DNA from: Chitinophagales bacterium
Lineage (GTDB): Bacteria > Bacteroidota > Bacteroidia > Chitinophagales > UBA2359
Assembly (NCBI GenBank): GCA_020629005.1
Contig: JAHDEE010000004.1
Location: 19,346 to 83,345 of the forward strand
Direction of reading: 5' to 3'
DNA length: 64,000 nt
In this document: positions 26,652 to 33,957 of the stretch, in pieces
Position numbering within the stretch: position 1 is the stretch's first letter
Layout: every line of letters begins with the position of its first letter
Position numbers and translations under genes: made by a program
The notes under the pieces: model-generated
The model's database searches: none
The model's input: the letters and a program-made list of their open reading frames with translations, nothing else
Told to the model about the DNA's origin: nothing

Positions 26652-27153
26652 TCAGTAAGTATTTCAAAACAGTGCAGAATCTATTGCCTTACCAGCTACA
26701 AAACCAGCAAAGTTACTCAAGAATTCAAGCCACTTTCATAACAAAAATGGGTAAGACTGCGGAAATATAGGAATAATATTTGTCAAAACGAATAAGGCTA
26801 GAGGCCACTTCCCGCCGCTTCGCAGCGAACTGACGGAGCAAGAAATCAACTAGTGAGTAGCGTGAATTGACACATACTACTGATATACCGTAGTTTAGCG
26901 CCTAAAAAACGAATTTCATCTGCTATAAATTGTTGATCCTTAGCTGAGTTGGATATTTATTGAGAAGTAGGGATTTAAGCCCAATACTGAATCAATGGAA
27001 TGAGAAGTCGTTCAAACGATTCAGTATTCTGTGCCCAGGGCATTAGCGTCATTCCGCAAGTGCCATTGATCCCCTGCAAGCAAAGGCTGGAAACAGCCGC
27101 TTTTGCATTTGGCAACAGGCACTTCCAATAGTTACGTGTGATGTTATAGGCCA
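26652..27153. other. 502-bp intergenic region with inverted repeats
   Basis: Between the TonB-dependent receptor stop and the TPR gene start. It holds two clear foldback structures: AATACTGAATC (26983-26993) with GATTCAGTATT (27018-27028), an 11-bp perfect inverted repeat, and GGCTG-GAAA-CAGCC (27085-27098), a 5-bp stem closed by a GNRA-type tetraloop inside a longer imperfect stem. On the minus strand a 59-codon frame (27154 down to 26975) starts at an ATG overlapping the receptor stop (TGATG), but its sequence is largely made of these inverted repeats and I cannot support it as a gene. No promoter for the TPR gene is obvious. Confidence 0.6.
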
Positions 27154-29439
27154 TCAAAAGGTAAGCGAGACGCCAAGACTTGGTAGTAAGGGCAGTTGAT
27201 TTACCCGATCATATCGCACTCTATCGAAATAGAAAATATTTGCTCGGTCATAAACATTTGTTGCACTTGCAATGGCCTCTAGCTGAGAGTCCCCAAAAAG
27301 AACCCAGGACTTCTTCAACGATAGGTCCATCCGATGATAGTAGGGCAACTGGCCTCGATTCAACTCGTCCTCATAGAGAATACCGAGATTTCCGTTTGCA
27401 GTATTCAAATCAGTGTTGAGTCCATCATTGAAACTCAACTCCTCATAAAAGCCTTGAGTCTTGGTGAATGGGAACCCTGATCCCAAATTCCACCTTACAC
27501 TAAATTCCCAATTCAAAGCAGGACCAAAATTGTAGGCTCCCAGGAAATTCAGGTTATGTCTTCGATCGAAATGAGGAGGATACTCCTGCCGGCCATTGTC
27601 TCGATTCACAAAGCTATAGGAGTATACACCCCAAACATACCAGTTCTTGAAATCGTATTTAGCGAGGAAATCGATTCCATAGGCATTTCCCTCTTCGGTG
27701 ACATAGTCAGGATCGGTTGGGAATAACTTGTCACGATTGATATTGATCAGTTGTGGATAGCCCTTGTAGTAAGACTCCACGTTAAATGTCAATGATCGGG
27801 TAGGTTCAAATTCTACCCCTCCAATAAAGTGATAAGCAGTCTGCAGATTATTATTCGACTTGTTCCCTTCGATATCCAACAAACGCTCCTCCGGAGCTGA
27901 AAGAAAGCCAGTAAACAAATTCACGACATCCTGATCAGACTTTGTACTGATAAAGTTCTGAGTATAAATTCCTGTGGCTGCCTTAAATCGCAGTTTGTTT
28001 GAAGCATTGTACTTCATTCCAAATCTCGGTTCAAATCCAACATCTGAAAGAGAAGCATAGTAATTGAGCCTCAGACCAGGCTCAATAAGAAGTTTCCCGT
28101 TGGCAAGAATACCTTTGTACTTGAGAAAACCACCCAACTCCGTCGTATTCTCGTTTTGGTCAATTTTTAACCCAAGCGCATTAAAAAACTCGAAAGTAGT
28201 GGCAAATCCGCCCACATTGATACCATACTTGATATCCCCATTTCGCAGAAAGTAAGAACAAACAAGATCCAGATTGAATCCGCCAATAGTCGAAGTCCTG
28301 GGCTTTTGATCTGCCTCAATCAATTCCATCGAATATTGAGAATAAGAAAAATGACCATCTATAATCACCTTGCTGGCACCTGGCACTATAATGAAATTAC
28401 TGCCGCCACCGAAGGCATCCCAGCCAAACAGTGAGCTACCGTTGTAATCCACTTGATCTTTCTGACTATACCCTGAAAGACTAAACTTCGAGCCACTGTT
28501 ACTATTCATAGACAGCTTTCCATAGAAATCCGTAAAAGTAAATGGCAGACCTTCAGGATCTATATACTCATACAAGGTCTTAGAGGTCTGATCCAAATAA
28601 GAGTGTTTCACCGCTGCCACATACGAGATGCTTGTACCATTCTCCTTCAATTTAGAAATAGGACCTTCCAAAATCCCTTTTACCATAAATGGACTGGCAG
28701 CAATCTTTCCACCCATTTCATTTTTGTTTCCATCCTTTGTCGCAACATCAACAACTGCGGAAATTCTACCTCCGTGCTCGGCACCAAATCCGCCGGTCAT
28801 CACATCCACATTCTTAATGATCTCGGTCTCAAAAATCGAGAATAGGCCTATGGAGTGAAAAGGATTATAAACCGTAATACCGTCCAACAGCATCTTGGTC
28901 TGAATAGGAGAACCACCCCTTATGTATAACTGCCCTCCTTGATCACCAGTAAATACAACACCAGGAATCACCTGCAGGTATTGCGCCAGGTCGGGCTCCC
29001 CTCCTACTGAGGGTATCTTCTCAATTTGCTTTGGAGAAACCTTAATCGAAGACATCCTAACCTCTGTCTTCGCTTCCTGCTTTGCCGCCGAAATCTCGAC
29101 TGCAGTCAACATCACCCCACTCTCAGTGATAAAAAGCTTTTGGTTGAGGATCTGCCCTGCTTTCAAAGTAATAGCAACTCTCGCTGTATCATATCCAACA
29201 TAGGTAGACACCAGCGTATAGTCCCCGGCCGGAACTTGAGAAATCGCGTACAAACCCTCAATATCCGTAGAGGCTCCCATAGTGGTGCCCTCCAAATATA
29301 CATTGGTAAACAGTATTGGCTCACCGCTGTCCTTATCGTATACAAAGCCTCGAATATCTCCCGTTTGAGCATTGGCTAATAAACAGACAAAAAGCCCAAT
29401 AAGGCTAAGTAAACAGTTCAACAGTGATTTCCCTGGCAT
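27154..29439 (-). CDS. TonB-dependent receptor with N-terminal carboxypeptidase-like domain
   Basis: A 761-residue outer-membrane receptor. After the signal peptide (about residues 5-24) comes a CarboxypepD_reg-like beta-sandwich (about 27-110) with G-D-I-R-G-F-V-Y-D and G-D-Y-T-L. A plug domain follows (about 130-240), including Y-I-R-G-G-S-P-I-Q-T-K-M-L-L-D-G near 170-185 and G-A-E-H-G-G-R-I-S-A-V near 219. The 22-strand-type barrel ends in the aromatic strand L-G-V-S-L-T-F. This subclass is widespread in Bacteroidota; no SusD partner is adjacent, so it is not a classical polysaccharide-utilisation pair. The substrate is unknown. The gene is 78 bp upstream of the Sua5/YciO gene's end and probably transcribed independently. 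Confidence 0.93.
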   Translation of the reverse strand: MPGKSLLNCLLSLIGLFVCLLANAQTGDIRGFVYDKDSGEPILFTNVYLEGTTMGASTDIEGLYAISQVPAGDYTLVSTYVGYDTARVAITLKAGQILNQKLFITESGVMLTAVEISAAKQEAKTEVRMSSIKVSPKQIEKIPSVGGEPDLAQYLQVIPGVVFTGDQGGQLYIRGGSPIQTKMLLDGITVYNPFHSIGLFSIFETEIIKNVDVMTGGFGAEHGGRISAVVDVATKDGNKNEMGGKIAASPFMVKGILEGPISKLKENGTSISYVAAVKHSYLDQTSKTLYEYIDPEGLPFTFTDFYGKLSMNSNSGSKFSLSGYSQKDQVDYNGSSLFGWDAFGGGSNFIIVPGASKVIIDGHFSYSQYSMELIEADQKPRTSTIGGFNLDLVCSYFLRNGDIKYGINVGGFATTFEFFNALGLKIDQNENTTELGGFLKYKGILANGKLLIEPGLRLNYYASLSDVGFEPRFGMKYNASNKLRFKAATGIYTQNFISTKSDQDVVNLFTGFLSAPEERLLDIEGNKSNNNLQTAYHFIGGVEFEPTRSLTFNVESYYKGYPQLININRDKLFPTDPDYVTEEGNAYGIDFLAKYDFKNWYVWGVYSYSFVNRDNGRQEYPPHFDRRHNLNFLGAYNFGPALNWEFSVRWNLGSGFPFTKTQGFYEELSFNDGLNTDLNTANGNLGILYEDELNRGQLPYYHRMDLSLKKSWVLFGDSQLEAIASATNVYDRANIFYFDRVRYDRVNQLPLLPSLGVSLTF

Positions 29440-29460
29440 CTTGAAATGTTAATTCTCTTT

Positions 29461-30075
29461 CTAATAAATCAATTCTCCTCTACCCTCTCTGATGATCTCT
29501 ATCGGATCTCCCGTAGCATCAACAACCGTAGAAGGGTCATCATACACAAAACCGCTATCGATGACCATATCCACAAGCTTGTAGTATTTCTCATAAATCA
29601 ACTCTGGATCGCTCCTCAAACTTGCATCATCATCACCACCATTCAAGGACGTGCTAAGTATGGGTCTGCCAAGCAAACGTACAATTTCCCTTGGCACATT
29701 ATGATCAGGTACCCTTATGCCTACCGTCCTTTTATTCGACTTAAAAAGCTTCGGAACCTCCCTACTAGCATTTAGGATAAAAGTAAACGGACCCGGCAAA
29801 TTCTTTCGCATTACTTTATACACCGATTTGTCATAATTGCTGGCAAAGTCTGCAAGGTGACTCAGATCATGACATACAAACGAAAGCTTAGCAGCCCCTG
29901 ACTTAATTCCTTTGATCTGACACACTTTCTCAACTGCCTTAGAATTGAAAATGTCACAACCTAATCCATAAATCGTATCCGTAGGATAAATAATAACCCC
30001 ACCCTTTTGCAAACATTCTACCACCTGCTCTATCTTCCTCTCTTGAGGATTATCTGCATTGATTCTCAATAGCAT
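29461..30075 (-). CDS. Sua5/YciO/YrdC family protein, putative threonylcarbamoyl-AMP synthase
   Basis: A 204-residue protein of the Sua5/YciO/YrdC fold. It has the ATP/nucleotide-binding N-terminal block G-G-V-I-I-Y-P-T-D-T-I-Y-G-L-G-C-D near residues 22-38, K-x-x-x-x-K-L-S-F-V-C near 60-75, P-G-P-F-T-F-I near 92-98 and R-V-P-D-H-N near 116-121. Sua5/TsaC enzymes make threonylcarbamoyl-AMP for tRNA t6A modification; the opening I-N-A-D-N-P-Q-E-R is closer to the YciO subgroup, whose activity is weaker or different, so the role is not certain. The ATG at 30075 matches family N-termini; an upstream in-frame ATG at 30090 overlaps an AAAGGAG sequence. Confidence 0.9.
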   Translation of the reverse strand: MLLRINADNPQERKIEQVVECLQKGGVIIYPTDTIYGLGCDIFNSKAVEKVCQIKGIKSGAAKLSFVCHDLSHLADFASNYDKSVYKVMRKNLPGPFTFILNASREVPKLFKSNKRTVGIRVPDHNVPREIVRLLGRPILSTSLNGGDDDASLRSDPELIYEKYYKLVDMVIDSGFVYDDPSTVVDATGDPIEIIREGRGELIY

Positions 30076-30163
30076 GGCTCCTTTTTTCATTCCACAAATT
30101 CAAAATTGTCTTCTCGTCAAAGACTAAAATTTCGAGTCAAATCACTCAGTTGTGAGCTGCCAC

Positions 30164-30209
30164 TAAAAAACGGCTTCAAGCTATCAAATAATTTGATGCT
30201 AAAAGCCGT
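30164..30209 (-). terminator. Rho-independent terminator of sucC
   Basis: ACGGCTT (30170-30176) pairs with AAGCCGT (30203-30209), with a second inner stem ATCAAAT / ATTTGAT (30183-30197). On the minus strand TTTTTT follows. It lies 33 bp after the sucC stop codon. Confidence 0.75.
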
Positions 30210-30241
30210 CTTCACTTTTAATGGTATTCTTTTAACGTTCT

Positions 30242-31438
30242 TTAACCTTGCTCTAGCACTCCCTGAACCTTTTCTGCTGCTTCCTTTAGCAAGATCGCAG
30301 AATGCACTTTCAATCCGGACTTGTCAATTATTTCTTTGGCTTCTTCCGCATTGGTTCCCTGCAATCGCACGATAATCGGCACTTTGATTTCTCCTATATT
30401 TTGATAGGCATCAACAACCCCTTGAGCCACTCGATCACAACGCACAATACCACCGAAGATATTAACCATGATGGCCTTCACCTGCGGATCTTGCAAAATG
30501 ATTCGAAAGCCAGCCTCCACAGTTTTAGCATTGGCCGTGCCCCCAACATCAAGGAAGTTTGCCGGCGATCCACCAGCAAGCTTGATGATATCCATGGTCG
30601 CCATAGCAAGCCCGGCACCATTTACCATACATCCCACATTCCCATCAAGCTTGATGAAGTTAAGATTATGCTTGCTCGCTTCCACTTCCGTAGGATCTTC
30701 CTCACGCACATCCCGCATACCAGCTATATCCTTATGTCGGTAAAGGGCATTATTGTCAACAGTTAGTTTGCTATCAACCACAACCATCTTATTATCAGAA
30801 GTCTTTAGCAATGGATTAATTTCCAACATGCTGGCATCCAGCTTCAAATAAGCCTGATACAACTTCCCTATAAACTTGGTCATATCCTTGAACGCAGCTC
30901 CACTGAGCCCCAGATTGTAAGCAATCTTTCTGGCTTGAAATGGTAGTAGACCAGTCGCCGGATTGATGCTCTCAGTATAGATATCCTCAGGCGATTCCTC
31001 AGCTACCTCTTCGATATTCATTCCACCCTTAGGCGAATACATCACCATATGCTGATGATTCGCACGATCCAGCAAAAAGCTTAGATAAAATTCTTGTGGC
31101 TCACTCTCTCCCGGATAAAACATATCCTCTGCAACTAGCACACAATGCACCGTTTTACCTTCAGCAGAAGTTTGCGGCGTCACAAGCTGCATTCCAAGTA
31201 TCTGACCAGAAATCTCTTTCACATCATCCAGAGATTTAGCCAACTTTACACCTCCTCCTTTTCCACGTCCTCCTGCATGTACCTGCGCCTTAATCACCCA
31301 CCATTCCGTGCCAGTGTCTGTATTAAGTTTCTTGGCAGCATCCACCGCAGCTTCAACTGATTCAACAGCGATACCCCTTTGTGTAGGCACACCCAAACCA
31401 GCCAATAATTCTTTCGCTTGATACTCGTGTAAATTCAT
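30242..31438 (-). CDS. sucC: Succinyl-CoA synthetase beta subunit (ADP-forming)
   Basis: TCA-cycle enzyme subunit that, with SucD, interconverts succinyl-CoA and succinate with formation of ATP or GTP. The 398-residue protein begins with the invariant M-N-L-H-E-Y-Q-A-K-E-L-L. It has an ATP-grasp domain (K-A-Q-V-H-A-G-G-R-G-K-G-G-G-V near residues 50-64; E-I-N-P-L near 207) and a C-terminal CoA-ligase domain with F-L-D-V-G-G-T-A near 290, V-N-I-F-G-G-I near 323 and R-L-Q-G-T-N near 352. Length is standard. sucD is not adjacent in this window. A promoter-like pair and a terminator flank it as a single-gene unit. Confidence 0.97.
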   Translation of the reverse strand: MNLHEYQAKELLAGLGVPTQRGIAVESVEAAVDAAKKLNTDTGTEWWVIKAQVHAGGRGKGGGVKLAKSLDDVKEISGQILGMQLVTPQTSAEGKTVHCVLVAEDMFYPGESEPQEFYLSFLLDRANHQHMVMYSPKGGMNIEEVAEESPEDIYTESINPATGLLPFQARKIAYNLGLSGAAFKDMTKFIGKLYQAYLKLDASMLEINPLLKTSDNKMVVVDSKLTVDNNALYRHKDIAGMRDVREEDPTEVEASKHNLNFIKLDGNVGCMVNGAGLAMATMDIIKLAGGSPANFLDVGGTANAKTVEAGFRIILQDPQVKAIMVNIFGGIVRCDRVAQGVVDAYQNIGEIKVPIIVRLQGTNAEEAKEIIDKSGLKVHSAILLKEAAEKVQGVLEQG

Positions 31439-31464
31439 CTTGTGTTGATTGTTTTAAGCGGGCG

Positions 31465-31495
31465 CTAAATTAGCCACTTGCAACTTGATATCAAA
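31465..31495 (-). promoter_or_regulatory. Candidate promoter of sucC
   Basis: On the minus strand TTTG (31495-31492) is followed after 19 nt by TAATTTAG (31472-31465). This matches the Bacteroidota TTTG-N19-TAnnTTTG arrangement with one mismatch, and the box ends 26 nt before the sucC ATG. Confidence 0.5.
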
Positions 31496-31620
31496 ATGCA
31501 AATCAAAGCATTGAATCCACCCTGCAAGCTTTCTACCGCTGTGACTGATTAATGACAATCCCAGAGCCCATTTTGCCAGCAATTCCGCAGATATTCAAGA
31601 AGTTAGGGCTTTTTGATCAT

Positions 31621-31805
31621 TTGGAGCGAAGCATCTCTCGGCCGCGGAAACGGGCTCCCCGTGCTCCGCTTGTACTCGGCACCTGCCTGCTTGTTCCTGC
31701 AAATGCAGCTGTCGTCTCTTCGCTTAAGGCTCAGAGCCGCCATCTGCATGCAGTCACTGGCGCATTCAGGCACCTCATACCACTTCGCCCGGGGCTATCT
31801 TGCAC
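31621..31805 (-). ncRNA. Dispersed structured intergenic element, copy 3 of 3
   Basis: Read on the minus strand: ATAGCCCCG then the 5' box GGGCGAAGTG at 31790, core ATGGCGGCTC at 31743 with GAGACGACAG ending at 31709, and 3' box AGCGGAGCAC at 31670. Spacings are 47 and 73 nt, matching copies 1 and 2. The core is flanked by CTGCATGCAG and CTGCATTTGCAG, which can pair; CCCCG near the 5' box can pair with CGGGG near the 3' box; TGCCTG pairs with CAGGCA. The 3' edge carries GAGATGCTTCGCTCC, which differs from copy 2 by one base. It begins 80 nt after the stop of the 496-residue helical protein gene, in the same direction. The RNA nature is inferred from conserved spacing and pairing. Confidence 0.65.
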
Positions 31806-31885
31806 TAACCTCCTACGCGCAATAAGGGCAGATTGCAGAAGACAAGAATGTAGCATCCGCTGACAAGCAGAATCGAGCGCAGCTG

Positions 31886-33376
31886 TCAACGGAAGAATTT
31901 ATCTTTCTTGCCAGAAATCTCTTTGCGCAGAAACTTATCCAGATGCAAGGAGAAAAAGAGCCGGGCAGATTCTGATCGCGGCTCTCGGGAAGCACGACGC
32001 AGAAAGGCCTTAAAGACGGCGTCTCTTGTGCTCACAGGAGCTGCAGTACCAGCCCAAAGGGCTTCGGCATAATCGATAAGAAAGGAATCAGCATTCTTAG
32101 CTTCTCCTAAGCGCTTCACTCTCCTCCTTAAGCTGCTTTTTCGTCCCACGCAATAGTGAGTTGTAATGCTAAGCAGCCGGATTCCTCTGAGGTCTCGAGC
32201 AGGATTTCCAAGGCGGGTCTTCTCTGCTGCCTTAATCTTAGCTCGGCATTCTTCATAACGCTCAGCATGAAAGTAAGCCCAGGCCATGCAACAATACAGG
32301 TTAGGCAGGAAACTGTCGCTGCGTTTTGTATACTGATTGATGAATTTTTCAATCTTATTGACGAGCTCAATCACTCGACTGGCAAGCCCCCTCTTCTGAA
32401 GAGATTGAAGTAAGTAGGTATAAGGGAAAATAAGTGAAGGTTTCATAGAAGGTTCTTCATGAGCAGCCGCCTCCAGCTTTTCCACATCTTTGTCTACGTC
32501 CTGATAGTTGCCAAGCTCCACAGCTATGCCTAAAGAACGGACCATGGCCACAAACCAGATGCCCTGCTTGTTTCTGGTCCCAAACTCAAGACATCGCCTC
32601 TTTATCTCATTAAGTTTCTTGGACGCATCCAGTTTTCGACCCAGTTGCTCAAGCAGTAACGATTCCGCAACTAACTTTTGCAGTCGCAATTCATGCCTTT
32701 GACCTTTGTCAATACTTGAGTCCTCTATCACAAGAGCTTCCAAATCCGCCCACCATTTGTCCAGCTCCCCTTCATGTTCTTCAGCAGGAAGAAGAAACAG
32801 GTTCTGCACTTTGTAAGTAATTGCAAAAATCTCTGCTTGATATAACTTATAGCTCAACAACTGCTTCTTGCGTTCTAGCATTTTTAGATGCCGGGCATAA
32901 ATTTTGAGGGCTTGATGTTCTCTCAACTTTCCTGTCTTGAGATCGAGATTCATCAACACAGCATTCAAATCAATTTCGTGAAACTGCATGTGCTCATTTG
33001 TTGCAAAATCATGCAATTTGCGCCACCTCGAATACAAGAGTTCATGCTGCCCTGTCTCTTCAAGCAAACTAAGCTTCGCCCTATTGAAGTAAAAGGCGGA
33101 TCTGTGAGTGCCCTTTTGAAAAGATCTTTGAACAGTAAGGCTTGTCAAGATGGTTTCAACTAGCTGGCTCTTATGTACCTTGAGATTCTTTGCCACCTTA
33201 CCCTGTTTCAAACCCTCCTTCACTTTCTCCTCGTCATAGCGGTCCATGTTGTTGACATAATCGAACAATAACTGACCGCTTCTCCCCTCGGTAAGGAAGT
33301 GCATTCGAAGAAAACGCTTCTGCGGGGGAGACATGGACTTGATCAGCTTAAAAAGATAATTGGTGGCAAGTTTCAT
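31886..33376 (-). CDS. Helical-repeat protein of unknown function, paralogue of the gene at 52010
   Basis: A 496-residue soluble protein with no signal peptide, almost entirely helical and rich in Leu, Lys, Glu and Arg. Helix-hairpin units resemble TPRs (C-C-M-A-W-A-Y-F-H-A-E-R-Y-E-E-C near 357-372). The N-terminus Y-L-F-K-L-I-K-S-M-S-P-P-Q-K-R-F aligns with Y-Q-L-I-Q-A-M-S-R-G-E-K-K-V-F of the 494-residue protein at 52010-53494, and length and layout agree, so they are paralogues. I do not recognise a named family. A structured element (31621-31805) lies 80 nt downstream on the same strand, as it does for the paralogue. The C-terminal quarter is strongly basic (R-A-S-R-E-P-R, K-K-D-K-F-F-R), which could allow nucleic-acid binding. 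Confidence 0.85.
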   Translation of the reverse strand: MKLATNYLFKLIKSMSPPQKRFLRMHFLTEGRSGQLLFDYVNNMDRYDEEKVKEGLKQGKVAKNLKVHKSQLVETILTSLTVQRSFQKGTHRSAFYFNRAKLSLLEETGQHELLYSRWRKLHDFATNEHMQFHEIDLNAVLMNLDLKTGKLREHQALKIYARHLKMLERKKQLLSYKLYQAEIFAITYKVQNLFLLPAEEHEGELDKWWADLEALVIEDSSIDKGQRHELRLQKLVAESLLLEQLGRKLDASKKLNEIKRRCLEFGTRNKQGIWFVAMVRSLGIAVELGNYQDVDKDVEKLEAAAHEEPSMKPSLIFPYTYLLQSLQKRGLASRVIELVNKIEKFINQYTKRSDSFLPNLYCCMAWAYFHAERYEECRAKIKAAEKTRLGNPARDLRGIRLLSITTHYCVGRKSSLRRRVKRLGEAKNADSFLIDYAEALWAGTAAPVSTRDAVFKAFLRRASREPRSESARLFFSLHLDKFLRKEISGKKDKFFR

Positions 33377-33442
33377 TGTCTGTCAACTCAAATTCTCGCC
33401 TGAAACTACAGAGCGCCGAATCCCAAATCATTCCTTCCCGCG

Positions 33443-33451
33443 CAAAAGTTA
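33443..33451 (-). promoter_or_regulatory. Weak -7-like box before the 496-residue gene
   Basis: On the minus strand TAACTTTTG resembles TAnnTTTG with one extra T, 67 nt before the ATG. No clear -33 box; included as a weak candidate. Confidence 0.25.
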
Positions 33452-33517
33452 ATCATTTAAGCTGCACGAAAATAAGACATCAAATAAAATCTAACTACGT
33501 TAACACTTCATTTGCAG

Positions 33518-33553
33518 ACAAAAAAAGGCCGAAATTCATTCGAATTTCGGCCT
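33518..33553 (-). terminator. Rho-independent terminator of the small secreted protein gene
   Basis: A perfect 12-bp stem AGGCCGAAATTC / GAATTTCGGCCT with an ATTC loop. On the minus strand it is followed by TTTTTT. It lies 26 bp after the stop codon at 33580. Confidence 0.92.
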
Positions 33554-33579
33554 CATTTTGCATTTACGATTCTAGCAAA

Positions 33580-33939
33580 TCATTCTTTATTGCTAAAAAC
33601 TTTCAGCACATCGTGATTCTGAAGAAAGAGTGCATATTGTTGCTCATTCAACAATTGCTGCATTTCTGATTCAAACCTCTTTTGAATTCCAGCCTGATTG
33701 GCTGCCCTGCGTTCGCTCTTCATATCCTGACACATTACTTCATTGAAGTATTGAATATACTTTACGTTTAGCGCTGCCAGCTTTTCGGTCTGGAATTGAT
33801 CAAGCTGCAGGCTTTGCTCAAAATCTTGCGCAATGACTCTTGCCTGTTGTTTGGCGGACTGCTGCGCTTCTTGGGCCATCGTAGCAAAAGAAGTCATTAA
33901 CACCATTGTTAGAAGTCCTAAAAGAAATTTCAATTTCAT
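33580..33939 (-). CDS. Small secreted helical protein
   Basis: A 119-residue protein with a signal peptide (residues 1-22, ending TMAQ). The mature part is a helical, Gln/Ala/Glu-rich region (Q-Q-S-A-K-Q-Q-A near 26-33; L-N-E-Q-Q-Y-A-L-F-L-Q near 97-107). L-N-E-Q-Q and L-D-Q-F-Q-T-E-K recall the L-T-x-x-Q motifs of Spy/CpxP-like periplasmic chaperones, and the size fits, but the similarity is too weak to name it. It lies 18 bp downstream of the large T9SS protein and is probably co-transcribed with it, ending at a strong terminator. Confidence 0.75.
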   Translation of the reverse strand: MKLKFLLGLLTMVLMTSFATMAQEAQQSAKQQARVIAQDFEQSLQLDQFQTEKLAALNVKYIQYFNEVMCQDMKSERRAANQAGIQKRFESEMQQLLNEQQYALFLQNHDVLKVFSNKE

Positions 33940-33957
33940 ATGATTGCGTTTGTTGCG

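Noticed and set aside
26810..26845. Possible fourth copy of the structured element (minus strand, GCGAAGCGGCGGGAAG)
   Set aside because: Only part of a 5'-box-like string is present; the core and the 3' box at the expected spacing are missing.
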